Assembly: GCF_000270245.1 (NCBI RefSeq)
Contig: NC_015635.1
Span: 1,178,001-1,242,000 of the forward strand
DNA: 64,000 nucleotides
DNA from: Microlunatus phosphovorus NM-1
Lineage (GTDB): Bacteria; Actinomycetota; Actinomycetes; Propionibacteriales; Propionibacteriaceae
Reading direction: 5' to 3'
Translations under genes and position numbers: made by a program
Part shown: in pieces, positions 55,492 to 63,765 of the stretch
Layout: every line of letters begins with the position of its first letter
How positions within the stretch are numbered: the first letter of the stretch is position 1
Notes under the pieces: model-generated
Database searches by the model: none
Seen by the model: the letters and a program-made list of their open reading frames with translations, nothing else
What the model was told of the DNA's origin: nothing

Positions 55492-57552
55492 ATGCCTGAC
55501 GACACGCATTTTGTCAACCCGTACACATTCATCCCGCTGCCGGAGCAGATCAAACGTACGAACGGTTCGACGATCCCCATTCCCAGCCATGCACCCTCTC
55601 GGGATGAGGCTGCCGAGCTGTACTCGGGTTCGTTCACCGTCACGTGGAAACTCCGCAGTCCCATGGCGCTACCGGCTTCGGGATCAGCTGGGCAGATGAC
55701 CAGTGAGTGGCTCACCGATGACGGACGGCTCCAGATTCCTGGCTCGTCGATCAAGGGTGCCGTGCGCAGTGTCCACGAGGCGTTGTTTGCCGGCTGTCCG
55801 CGTGTGCTCGACAGTGCGTTCGTGCCGGTATATCGAGACCCGGTAACGCCTCATCTGGTGCGCAACTGGAGAATGGCCGTCGTCTCAAAGGTGGATAACA
55901 AGGGGCGAGCGGAGCAGGTCTATCTCACTGAGGCGGATCCCGTGCCCATCGACGGGCGCAGCCTTCGAGGCCTCTGCGGACGCAAGAACCCGTCGCTAGG
56001 ACTGCCGCAGACCGGCGACTTCGTGGCACCTGGGGTCCGCACACCTGACCCAAACCCGAAGGTGCCTCGCGAGGTGGCGAAGAATCCGACCGACGTGCAA
56101 CGGCTTCACAATCTGACTCCACGAGCAGTCGAGCTGTTGGCCAAGCGTGGCTATTTCGTGATCCTCGTGACCGACACGGCGGCGCGGAATCCGAAGCACC
56201 CCTACTACTGGACAGCTTCACCCATCACCACCCAGACGGCCCTGGTGAGCGATCCTGCCTGGGAGGACTTCTCCCGCAATGTCAAGGAAGCCCGGGATGG
56301 CCACGCCGGGACTCCTGACTGGATCGATGCGAAGTGGCCACCGCCGGATTCGCCCGCAGCCGTGCACACCGTTCCGCAGGCAGTGGCTCGGCGGCGCCGG
56401 GCGAATGGCGAACTGCGAGTCGGAGATGTCATCTGGGTCAAGGTCGACGAGGATCGACGCAATGTGATCAAGATCAAGATGGCGCAGGCGTGGCGAGATA
56501 TCGGGAACCCCGATGACACGCTCGGTAAGCGGGCTGGCGTGGTGCCGTGTCGTCGTGCGGCCGAGTTGTGCCTCTCCTGCGCGATCTTCGGATCGATCGA
56601 CGAGACTGGGCAGCGGGCTGGTGAGGGCCAGCAGGATGCGTACGCCGGGCACGTCCGATTCGGGACGGCGACATCAGCAGATTCGGTTGCCGCACCCGAG
56701 AAGACGCTGGCGCCGCTTGGCGTGCCACACCCAGGGGCCGGAATCTTCTACCTGGAGAACGCGGCACTCCCGACGCCGACTGAGCTCGATCAGCCCAGTC
56801 GCTGGGGACACGGCCCGGACAGGGGTGGAACCGGCAGTCGCAGGCTACGCGGTCGAAAGTTCTATTGGCATGCTGACCCGACGAAGCAAGGAGCGAACAA
56901 GGACCGGCACCTCAAGCGTCGGCATCACACGGCCGAGGCGACGAAGACGGTGTTGCTGGTAAGCCCGGGCCCTAACGCCACTGACCCACTCTCGCTCACT
57001 CAACGAGTGACCTTCGATGGGCTGAACCTTCTGGCGGCGCAGACTCTGCTTGCCGCGTTCGACCCAGGTCGGTATCTCGGCCGAGGAGATTTCGGTTTGC
57101 ATCTCGGTGGGGGCAAACCACTCGGTCTTGGCAGCGTGCGCGGTTCGATCGGCAACCTTGATGTGACTCTCACCGCGGAGCGCTACGACAAAGACCCCGC
57201 CGACCGCAGCGGCGAGGTGGAAGCCACGATCGACGATGCAGCGTTGACTGCACGAGTCGGACCGGTCCAGTCCATGAAGAAGGCCGCCACGCGAGTCCTC
57301 GCTCTTGATGCGCTTGGCGCGTGGGCGACCCGAGTCAGCTACCCGACGACGCAATCATGGACCGCGTTCAGGACAGAGTCGTTCGACAAGTCGTACGAGT
57401 TCTTCACAGACTACGGCGGCCAAGCCAAGCCGAAGAAGGATGGGCAGGGACGGACCCTCAGGGATCCCGATGGCGACATCATCTATGAACGCGAGCAGTG
57501 GCGGCCACTTCCCGACGTCGAGGGCGAGCAGCAGATCGGGAGCCGGCCGTGA
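55492..57552 (+). CDS. Large RAMP protein, TIGR03986-like (type III CRISPR-associated)
   Basis: A 686-residue protein starting MPDDTHFVNPYTFIPLP, an opening characteristic of the TIGR03986 RAMP family. The ATG at 55492 has AAGGGGA upstream. RAMP features are LQIPGSSIKGAVRSVHEALF near residue 80, a Cys motif CLSCAIFG near 365, and a glycine-rich loop DFGLHLGGGKPLGLGSVRG near 535. It probably forms part of the crRNA-binding backbone or caps it. The next gene starts inside its stop codon (GTGA). It is the first of eight tightly coupled genes. Confidence 0.82.
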   Translation: MPDDTHFVNPYTFIPLPEQIKRTNGSTIPIPSHAPSRDEAAELYSGSFTVTWKLRSPMALPASGSAGQMTSEWLTDDGRLQIPGSSIKGAVRSVHEALFAGCPRVLDSAFVPVYRDPVTPHLVRNWRMAVVSKVDNKGRAEQVYLTEADPVPIDGRSLRGLCGRKNPSLGLPQTGDFVAPGVRTPDPNPKVPREVAKNPTDVQRLHNLTPRAVELLAKRGYFVILVTDTAARNPKHPYYWTASPITTQTALVSDPAWEDFSRNVKEARDGHAGTPDWIDAKWPPPDSPAAVHTVPQAVARRRRANGELRVGDVIWVKVDEDRRNVIKIKMAQAWRDIGNPDDTLGKRAGVVPCRRAAELCLSCAIFGSIDETGQRAGEGQQDAYAGHVRFGTATSADSVAAPEKTLAPLGVPHPGAGIFYLENAALPTPTELDQPSRWGHGPDRGGTGSRRLRGRKFYWHADPTKQGANKDRHLKRRHHTAEATKTVLLVSPGPNATDPLSLTQRVTFDGLNLLAAQTLLAAFDPGRYLGRGDFGLHLGGGKPLGLGSVRGSIGNLDVTLTAERYDKDPADRSGEVEATIDDAALTARVGPVQSMKKAATRVLALDALGAWATRVSYPTTQSWTAFRTESFDKSYEFFTDYGGQAKPKKDGQGRTLRDPDGDIIYEREQWRPLPDVEGEQQIGSRP

Positions 57553-59012
57553 TCAGCGCCGTCGTCGCTGCTGTGCGCATTCAGCAATGGATCAGTCGGA
57601 CGACTGATCTTTATCTCGTCCGCGGCGCTTCGGAAGCCTTGAGCAAGCAGACCAAGCACGCCTTGATCGACGGGAAGCTCAAGTCTGCTTCTCTCACTGC
57701 CAGAACGGACCCAAACGCCCCGGACATCGACGGCGTGGTCGTGATGGCCGCAGCTACTGCAGCCGACGCAGAGGCTGCGATCGAGTGGCTCCTGGTCGAT
57801 TTGGCGCAGAGACTCCCGGGCGTGGAGTGGACCGGCTGGGCGCACGAGGCGGCGGACTATGTCACGGCCTATGACCATGTGAACGTGTTGAACCAGTCGC
57901 CGAGCGTTGGTCGTTGGCACCGACCTCCGTTGACTGTCGACATCCCGATCGGACTCGGATGTGACGGGTGCGCCCAAGAGACGGCGACAGCATCGATCAC
58001 ACACAACGACTCCGTCCGCTTGGGGCCGGACTGCATCGCGAGGTTCGACGCCAACGACTGGAAGAAGGAGAAGGATCGGCCCGAGGACTTTGATGCACTG
58101 GCGAGGTTCGGAGGTCTGCGACCGGGCCAACGTGAGTGGGTGGTCGGTCGGCGGGGTGCTCGCAATCACCTGGCAACGATCGCCGCCGACGGCAACCGAG
58201 TTGGAGAACTCTTCAAGACCTTGGCAAGTCTGCCCGGCGAGGTTCAGCACGCCGCATCCAAAGCTCTGGACGAGGCCAACGCGCAGGCGATCGCCTGCGC
58301 GCGTGGGCCCTGGAACGGGGCCAAGGTCGCGGTGCTGATCAAGCACTATGCCGGAGGCGATGACCTGTTGCTCTCCGTGGCGGCACCCGCTGCATGGCCG
58401 CTCATCGCGCAACTGAGCGCGGAGTTCGAGCGTGCATTTCAGGAGAAGCTGAAGGCGAACCTCACGGGAATCGACCTGTCCGAGCCACAGCGGCGGCTGC
58501 TGCAAGCCAAGTGTGCTCAGGTCTCCCTGGGCATCGGTGTGGTCTTCGCGAACCGAAAACATCCATTCGCGCACTGTGCGCGGGTCGCGCACACCGCTAT
58601 GTCGTACGCCAAGCGCGCAACCAGAGGCGAGCGGTCGGCCGTCTCGTGGGCAGATCTCACGGTCGAGGATCGTGCGGTGCGTGAGCGTTCGGTCGCGCTA
58701 TCCGAGTTGCAGGACGACATCTCGCCCACTCCGAGCGCGGAAGCGACCAGCAGACTGGAGGTGTTGACCCTGAACAGCTCCGCACGTGACGCCGTACAAG
58801 GCATCTTGCTCGAAGGCAGGCGAGGTCAGTATCCGCCGGCCGTGATCGCCGGGCATCTCGAGAGCTGGGCCAGACGCACCGGCAACGAACTGCCAGGCAT
58901 GGACGAGGCGAAGAGTTGGACGGGCGATCACCTCGACGAGTTCGACGCGCTCCTGGATCGAGCTCGGTGGTGGCCGGTCCAGCAGGCGGCCCCGGCTGAG
59001 GTGATCGCATGA
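57549..59012 (+). CDS. Minimal Cas10-like protein with intact GGDD palm, no HD domain
   Basis: A 487-residue protein starting GTG at 57549, overlapping the previous stop. It opens with a palm-type strand-helix holding LVRGAS, carries a probable zinc site (Cys138, Cys141, Cys162), then metal-binding ADGNRVGELF (Asp214) and the catalytic hairpin YAGGDDLLL, with GGDD at residues 269-272. The C-terminal 200 residues look helical. Typical Cas10 (700-1000 aa) adds an N-terminal HD nuclease and a first, inactive palm; both appear missing here. The intact GGDD suggests synthesis of cyclic oligoadenylates or another nucleotide signal. Confidence 0.78.
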   Translation: MISAVVAAVRIQQWISRTTDLYLVRGASEALSKQTKHALIDGKLKSASLTARTDPNAPDIDGVVVMAAATAADAEAAIEWLLVDLAQRLPGVEWTGWAHEAADYVTAYDHVNVLNQSPSVGRWHRPPLTVDIPIGLGCDGCAQETATASITHNDSVRLGPDCIARFDANDWKKEKDRPEDFDALARFGGLRPGQREWVVGRRGARNHLATIAADGNRVGELFKTLASLPGEVQHAASKALDEANAQAIACARGPWNGAKVAVLIKHYAGGDDLLLSVAAPAAWPLIAQLSAEFERAFQEKLKANLTGIDLSEPQRRLLQAKCAQVSLGIGVVFANRKHPFAHCARVAHTAMSYAKRATRGERSAVSWADLTVEDRAVRERSVALSELQDDISPTPSAEATSRLEVLTLNSSARDAVQGILLEGRRGQYPPAVIAGHLESWARRTGNELPGMDEAKSWTGDHLDEFDALLDRARWWPVQQAAPAEVIA

Positions 59013-59560
59013 GAAGCGAGGCAGTCGAGTTCACGGTCACCTTCTTGGGTCCATTCGCGGTCGCGACGGGTACGGCGTCTGGTGGGCTTGACCACAGGGT
59101 CGATCTCGCCACGCCGTTGCCGTCTTCGAGCTTGAAGGGCCTGATGCGCCACGAGGCCGGGGTGGCTCTGGGCGCGCCGGCGCGATGGGTGGACCGCATT
59201 TTCGGCGACGGTCACGGGAATCCTGCAGCTTGGCGTTGGACGGACGCGAAGCTTGTCGATACGGCAAAGACCAGCTTGTGGTCGAGGGTGAAGCTGGATG
59301 AGGGAGGCAGATCTGAGGAGCGGCTGCTGACTGTCGGCGAGCAGATCTGGGCTGACTCCGCCATCTTCTCTGTGGTGCCCGCGGGCGAGACCAAGTTTGC
59401 CGACCAGGTCTTGCTGCGAGCTGCAGCCAGACACATCAGCTCGCTGGGCCACCAGCGACGCCGGGGATTCGGCTGGGTATCGGTCACCGATGGATTGCCA
59501 TGGACCGACCAGGACTCCCACACCCTGCTCGAAGAGATGGCCAAGGGAGGACCCCAGTGA
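59009..59560 (+). CDS. Single-domain RAMP protein, Cas7-like
   Basis: A 183-residue RAMP. It has VEFTVTFLGPFAVATG at the N-terminus, the conserved PLPSSSLKGLMRHEAG, DRIFGDGHG, and the glycine-rich loop LGHQRRRGFGWVSV. These match Csm3/Cmr4-like Cas7 subunits that repeat along the crRNA. The catalytic Asp used by Csm3 for target RNA cleavage cannot be placed with confidence. It overlaps both neighbours by 4 bases (ATGA, GTGA). Confidence 0.8.
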   Translation: MRSEAVEFTVTFLGPFAVATGTASGGLDHRVDLATPLPSSSLKGLMRHEAGVALGAPARWVDRIFGDGHGNPAAWRWTDAKLVDTAKTSLWSRVKLDEGGRSEERLLTVGEQIWADSAIFSVVPAGETKFADQVLLRAAARHISSLGHQRRRGFGWVSVTDGLPWTDQDSHTLLEEMAKGGPQ

Positions 59561-60825
59561 CCAAGCATCAATACACCCTGACAGCTCAGTCACGCATCTC
59601 AGCTGCTCTCGGCCCAGAGAAGGGCAACCACACGGCGGTCCACCGAGTGATTCCCGGCGCAGTGGTCCGCGGCGCGATGGCCACCGAGTGGTGGCGACAG
59701 TTCGGTAAGAAGACAACCGCTGCACAGGAGTTCGCGGCGTTGTTCGACCACGGCCTGCGGGTCGGGCAAGCCGCGCCCGCCGGTGCGACGCTGACGTCGG
59801 CGTCGACACAGGTCTGCAAGTACCGCCCGAAGGGCTGCGAAGCTGTGGTCGACAGAGCCATTCTGCTGGCCAAAGCAATTGATCGAAAGATCGAGCACTG
59901 CCCGACGTGCGGAGGTGTCTTGACCACCGACGCCGGCTGGCACACGAATGACATGCCGGTCGTCAGGGTTACCGCGACCGAACTCGATAGCAACGAAACG
60001 GCAGCGACCGGGAATCTGTACTCGCGTGACGCGCTGGGGGCCGGTGCTCAGGGGCAGCCGCTGACCTTCGAAGGGTCGATTTCAGCCACCTCGGATGGGG
60101 CGCTCGACTGGCTGGACGGCGCAGTCATCCAAGTCGGCGGCAAGCGTTCCCTGAGTCTCGGCCTCGTACGCGTCGAGATCTCGGCCATTGATGAGCCGAC
60201 GTTGCCCCCGCCGGCAGCGCGGTCGATCGTCCAGTTGGTCAGCCCCGCGATCATCGTTGATCGGTTTGGCGCAGCCGCCTTGTCCCAAGGCGCGCTGGTC
60301 GCCGAACTGAGCCGTGTCAGCGGTGATCGACTTGCAGCCGTGGCTCCGACTGCTTCTTGGATCCGAACCGAGCTCATCGCAGGCTGGCACATGCAGAGCG
60401 CGTTGCCGAAACCCGCTGACTGGGCCATGACCGCGGGATCCTGCGTCGTCGTCAGTGGACTGAGTGAGTCGGGCCGACGCCGGCTGTCGACCGGAATCGG
60501 TTATCGCACCGCAGAGGGGTTTGGTGACATCCAAGTCCTTGATCCGCGCGACTTTCCCAACCCACCGGAGCCGCTGGGAGTCGTCGAGGCAAGCAGGTTC
60601 AAGCGGGCTGTCGCTCAGCGGCACCGTGGCCAGGCCCTCGCTGCAGCGCGCAAAGGGCTGGCAGCCGTGAAAGCAATACACGCGAGTGGTGGTGACCCGT
60701 CAGGGGTGATCGCCTCAGCCATGAGGTCAGTGGGTTTCCTACCGCCTGCCGAGCGAGCCGTTTTCGAGACTTTGCTCGGGATTGATCCTGCTGCCATTGA
60801 CGATGCGATCGGAGCTTTGAAGTGA
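59557..60825 (+). CDS. Csx10-like RAMP protein
   Basis: A 422-residue protein starting at GTG 59557, with GGGAGGA upstream. It has the Csx10-style N-terminus TAQSRISAALG, then HRVIPGAVVRGAMATEWWRQ, a first glycine loop QVGGKRSLSLGLVRVEI, a zinc-like CPTCGG, and a second glycine loop IGYRTAEGFGDIQVLDPRDF. Two RAMP halves are likely. In subtype III-D Csx10 replaces Cas5 at the crRNA 5' handle. It overlaps both neighbours by GTGA. Confidence 0.75.
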   Translation: MTKHQYTLTAQSRISAALGPEKGNHTAVHRVIPGAVVRGAMATEWWRQFGKKTTAAQEFAALFDHGLRVGQAAPAGATLTSASTQVCKYRPKGCEAVVDRAILLAKAIDRKIEHCPTCGGVLTTDAGWHTNDMPVVRVTATELDSNETAATGNLYSRDALGAGAQGQPLTFEGSISATSDGALDWLDGAVIQVGGKRSLSLGLVRVEISAIDEPTLPPPAARSIVQLVSPAIIVDRFGAAALSQGALVAELSRVSGDRLAAVAPTASWIRTELIAGWHMQSALPKPADWAMTAGSCVVVSGLSESGRRRLSTGIGYRTAEGFGDIQVLDPRDFPNPPEPLGVVEASRFKRAVAQRHRGQALAAARKGLAAVKAIHASGGDPSGVIASAMRSVGFLPPAERAVFETLLGIDPAAIDDAIGALK

Positions 60826-62093
60826 CCGGTGTTGGGAGCGGGCGACATCGCCGGGGCCTGATCAAGCTCACTCTGCAGATCACCGAGCCATGGGCAGTCG
60901 GCGGAGTCAGCAGTTACGACTTCAGCAAGGCTGCGAAGCGCGAGGGCGAACCGACGATCTACCTTCCTATCCTCAAGGACCCCCGTGACGGGTCCGCTCA
61001 CATCCCGGCCGCGTCACTGGTCGGTTCGCTCTACCGCCACCTGAGCGATCCGGGGAGATGGCTTGGCTCGGACAAGGAACCCTCGGCTGTTCGCGCCCTC
61101 GGGACGCAGACCGGAGGGGCACCAGTCGTGACCCGGACCGCTACCACCATTGATGGAGCGCGCAGAGCCGCCAAGGCCAAGGAACTGCGGACCGAGGAAC
61201 TCGTCGAGGCCTCGACGACGGTCTATTGGTGGCTGCAGCTCGAACGCGACCTCGATGTTGACGAGATTGATGTCCTGGCCGGCGAGTTGTCGTCTTGGCG
61301 ACCCGTGATCGGTCGTCGCCGAAGTGTTGGCCGCGGGCGGGCTGAGGTGACCGGCGTTGAACGCGGGACAGTTGATCTGCGCGATCCGGTCGGCCTCACC
61401 TGGTGGCTCCAGCATCGTCACGGCTTTCTGACGGGCAGCGCTCATGCGCCGAAGCCGAAGGACTGGGGTCGGGTGAAGCCGAGTTCGAAGACGTCATCTG
61501 GTGGTGCAGCCTGGGAACGTAGCTGGCTCTTCGAGGTCGTCGACCCCTTGCACATTGGTGCGGACAGGGCTCCTGGCGACAAGCCAAATCACCATCCGAC
61601 TGGGGCGTTCATGCCTGGCAGTTCCTGGCGCGGGATCTTCCGGCATCGGATCGCTCATATTCAGCGGATGCGAAGTGCGACCGAGAGCGACGTTGAGGCA
61701 ACCCTGGATCGGCTCTTCGGAAGCGGCCGGAAGAAGGGGGCTTCGGCTCACGGTGGGCACCGAGGCCTGCTCAGCTTCTTCGATTCGCCGATCGATCGCG
61801 GGGGACGGCCATTGCTCACCTTCACCCATGTCGCGATCGACCGGGTAACCGGTGGTGCTCGCCAGTTCTCAGAGAGGCTTGATGACCGCGGCAAGGGCGC
61901 CCTGTTCACGGTGTCGGCGATCCCGCCGGGGGCCAGGCTGAGGCTCGATGTGGAATCTGAGACCGAATTGAGTCCCGCTGACGCCGAGTTGCTCGATGCC
62001 GTCGTCGCGGACATCGACGATCGACTGATCGGGGTAGGGGCGATGACAACCCGTGGTTACGGGACCCTCGAATTGGCTGGGGAGCAGCCGTGA
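60822..62093 (+). CDS. Double RAMP protein, two fused Cas7-like domains
   Basis: A 423-residue protein starting GTG. Domain 1 (about 1-190) has AHIPAASLVGSLYRHLSDPG and the loop GRRRSVGRGRAEVTG. Domain 2 (about 225-420) has GAFMPGSSWRGIFRHRIAHI, LDRLFGSGRKKG and the loop IGVGAMTTRGYGTLELAG. Both carry the full set of RAMP marks, so it is a tandem fusion of backbone subunits, as seen in III-D and III-E effectors. It overlaps the genes on either side by 4 bases. Confidence 0.78.
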   Translation: MTGVGSGRHRRGLIKLTLQITEPWAVGGVSSYDFSKAAKREGEPTIYLPILKDPRDGSAHIPAASLVGSLYRHLSDPGRWLGSDKEPSAVRALGTQTGGAPVVTRTATTIDGARRAAKAKELRTEELVEASTTVYWWLQLERDLDVDEIDVLAGELSSWRPVIGRRRSVGRGRAEVTGVERGTVDLRDPVGLTWWLQHRHGFLTGSAHAPKPKDWGRVKPSSKTSSGGAAWERSWLFEVVDPLHIGADRAPGDKPNHHPTGAFMPGSSWRGIFRHRIAHIQRMRSATESDVEATLDRLFGSGRKKGASAHGGHRGLLSFFDSPIDRGGRPLLTFTHVAIDRVTGGARQFSERLDDRGKGALFTVSAIPPGARLRLDVESETELSPADAELLDAVVADIDDRLIGVGAMTTRGYGTLELAGEQP

Positions 62094-62527
62094 GCAGCTA
62101 CGGCCTACGGGCATTGAGCGACAAGGCATCGGCACAGGCAGTGGCGGGCGTCACGGCTTGGGCATGGGCAGATCATCACGGCTTCCACATCAATCAGAAC
62201 TTCCCGACCGGTCATGTGCCGACCGGTTGGGTCTGGGGCTGGGGCGACGGCGTCTGGGTTCGCTGGCGTACGGATGCGTACGCGCCGGCTATTGGCGCCG
62301 AGCTCCGGCGGCTGGAGCGCATGCAACCTCCCTACGAAAGGGCCACCGTGGAGGTCGCGCAACCGGCCGACGGGCTCCCCTCGGCGGTCACTGAGCGGCG
62401 ATTCCTCAAAATGGTGCCTGGGGAGTTGGATGCTGCCCTCGTCAGGGAGCAGCCGCTCACGCTCGTACGCGTCTACAGCCCGGCGCAACTCACGTTCTAC
62501 GCGTTGGATGGACTGGCCGTCACATGA
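62090..62527 (+). CDS. Small Csx19-like protein
   Basis: A 145-residue protein rich in Trp: AWAWADHHGFHINQNFPTGH, WVWGWGDGVWVRWRTD, then APAIGAELRRLERMQPPYER. The position, size and the DGVWVRWRTD-type phrase recall TIGR03984/Csx19 proteins of III-D loci, but the match is from memory and weak. It might fill the small-subunit (Cas11-like) role. It starts at a GTG overlapping the previous stop. Confidence 0.5.
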   Translation: MSSYGLRALSDKASAQAVAGVTAWAWADHHGFHINQNFPTGHVPTGWVWGWGDGVWVRWRTDAYAPAIGAELRRLERMQPPYERATVEVAQPADGLPSAVTERRFLKMVPGELDAALVREQPLTLVRVYSPAQLTFYALDGLAVT

Positions 62528-63765
62528 CCACAAAGTCGGTGGAGCGATTCCAGCAACCGCGGTGGTGGGAGCGGCCGCCGCAGTGGGCACTCACCTTCGG
62601 GGAGTTCAGTCGGCCGCTGCTCTCGTTCTCGATCAACTCGGCGGGCGTCGGGCTGGTCGCAGTCCTGTCCCTACTTCTCGAGAAGGTACTTGTCGGCAGT
62701 GACGCTGACACGGCCAGCGTCATCGTGCAGTCAACTCTCATCCTGGTGCTGGCTGCGCTGGCCTGGATTCTCATGCTGGCCAGGGCCGAGCTCGGGCGAA
62801 GGCGCGGCACTCGCTACTACGTCCGGTTGCTGCAGCCTTCCATGCCGGATCTGTTCGAGGAGGCTGTCGAGCAGGGGCGGAAGGACTACATCGAGACGAA
62901 GCGGATAGTGCGGGCGATCAATCCGCGGAAAGCTGAAACCGTCGTCACGGACATGGCGGCTGAGGTGTCGGATATTGCTGCCGAACTAGAACGCTGCATG
63001 AACGGTGACACTCAGGAGACTGGTTTCCAACTCGTGCCCAACACCGCGTGGTCTGCCGGTCTGGCAGCGGGTTACATGCTCCTATGGGAGACAGACACAG
63101 TCTTTGTCGACCTTACCAGCGGACCTGCATCAACCCGTAGCGTCGAATGGAGCCTAGGCTCGCATGCGGGTGGAACGCGATTCACCCCTCTAGACACGAG
63201 AGTGATTGCTGGCACGAGCGAGTCCGGCCCGGTTCTGGTGCGGATTGATCTGACCGGACCGTCAACCATGCCTGAGTGGCAGGTGTGCAAGACATACTTG
63301 GTCGGCGTTTTGGAGGACGACTCGACGCCTCGTCGTGTGACGGTCGATGTCGATGTGGATACGGCGCAACTGAATCCATCCCCGCACCGCACCCCTGGCG
63401 AACCCCCACGACGGTTCCTGCCGACGGTCGTGCATCCTATGATTGCAGCACAAGCAGGTGCCGCCGCCATTCGCCGGGCGATCCACGAGAACCCCGGCCG
63501 CGACGTTCTGCTGTGCGCTCGTGTGACGAAGACGATCTCCTGGGGAATTGGAGCCTGTCTCACTCGCGACAAGAAGCATAAGGATCCAGGATGCGGGACT
63601 CGTGACTGTCAGAACGCGGACTGCTACGACCCGTGGCGGAGGCTTCTACCGCTGATACCGGATACGCAGACTAGGTGTGGTGAGTATGGCATCGCCCGCG
63701 TGCACCCGGCTCAGCCTCCCGCGGAGATACTGGCACAGAAGTATTCCTGCCAGGATCAGCCATGA
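62524..63765 (+). CDS. Two-helix membrane protein with a soluble sensor-like domain
   Basis: A 413-residue protein. Two hydrophobic helices lie at about 33-58 (INSAGVGLVAVLSLLLEKVL) and 63-90 (SVIVQSTLILVLAALAWILM), with a short loop between them. A helical stretch follows, then a soluble domain with PNTAWSAGLAAGYMLLWETD and VHPMIAAQAGAAAIRRAIHE. Late Cys residues (CGTRDCQNADC) may bind zinc. The layout recalls membrane effectors fused to SAVED or CARF nucleotide sensors. That is inference: no defining sensor motif is certain. Overlaps on both sides (ATGA) tie it to the RAMP operon. Confidence 0.6.
   Translation: MTTKSVERFQQPRWWERPPQWALTFGEFSRPLLSFSINSAGVGLVAVLSLLLEKVLVGSDADTASVIVQSTLILVLAALAWILMLARAELGRRRGTRYYVRLLQPSMPDLFEEAVEQGRKDYIETKRIVRAINPRKAETVVTDMAAEVSDIAAELERCMNGDTQETGFQLVPNTAWSAGLAAGYMLLWETDTVFVDLTSGPASTRSVEWSLGSHAGGTRFTPLDTRVIAGTSESGPVLVRIDLTGPSTMPEWQVCKTYLVGVLEDDSTPRRVTVDVDVDTAQLNPSPHRTPGEPPRRFLPTVVHPMIAAQAGAAAIRRAIHENPGRDVLLCARVTKTISWGIGACLTRDKKHKDPGCGTRDCQNADCYDPWRRLLPLIPDTQTRCGEYGIARVHPAQPPAEILAQKYSCQDQP

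Noticed and set aside
57549-58000. HD nuclease domain at the Cas10 N-terminus
   Set aside because: No His-Asp pair in the usual context, and the palm begins within the first residues.
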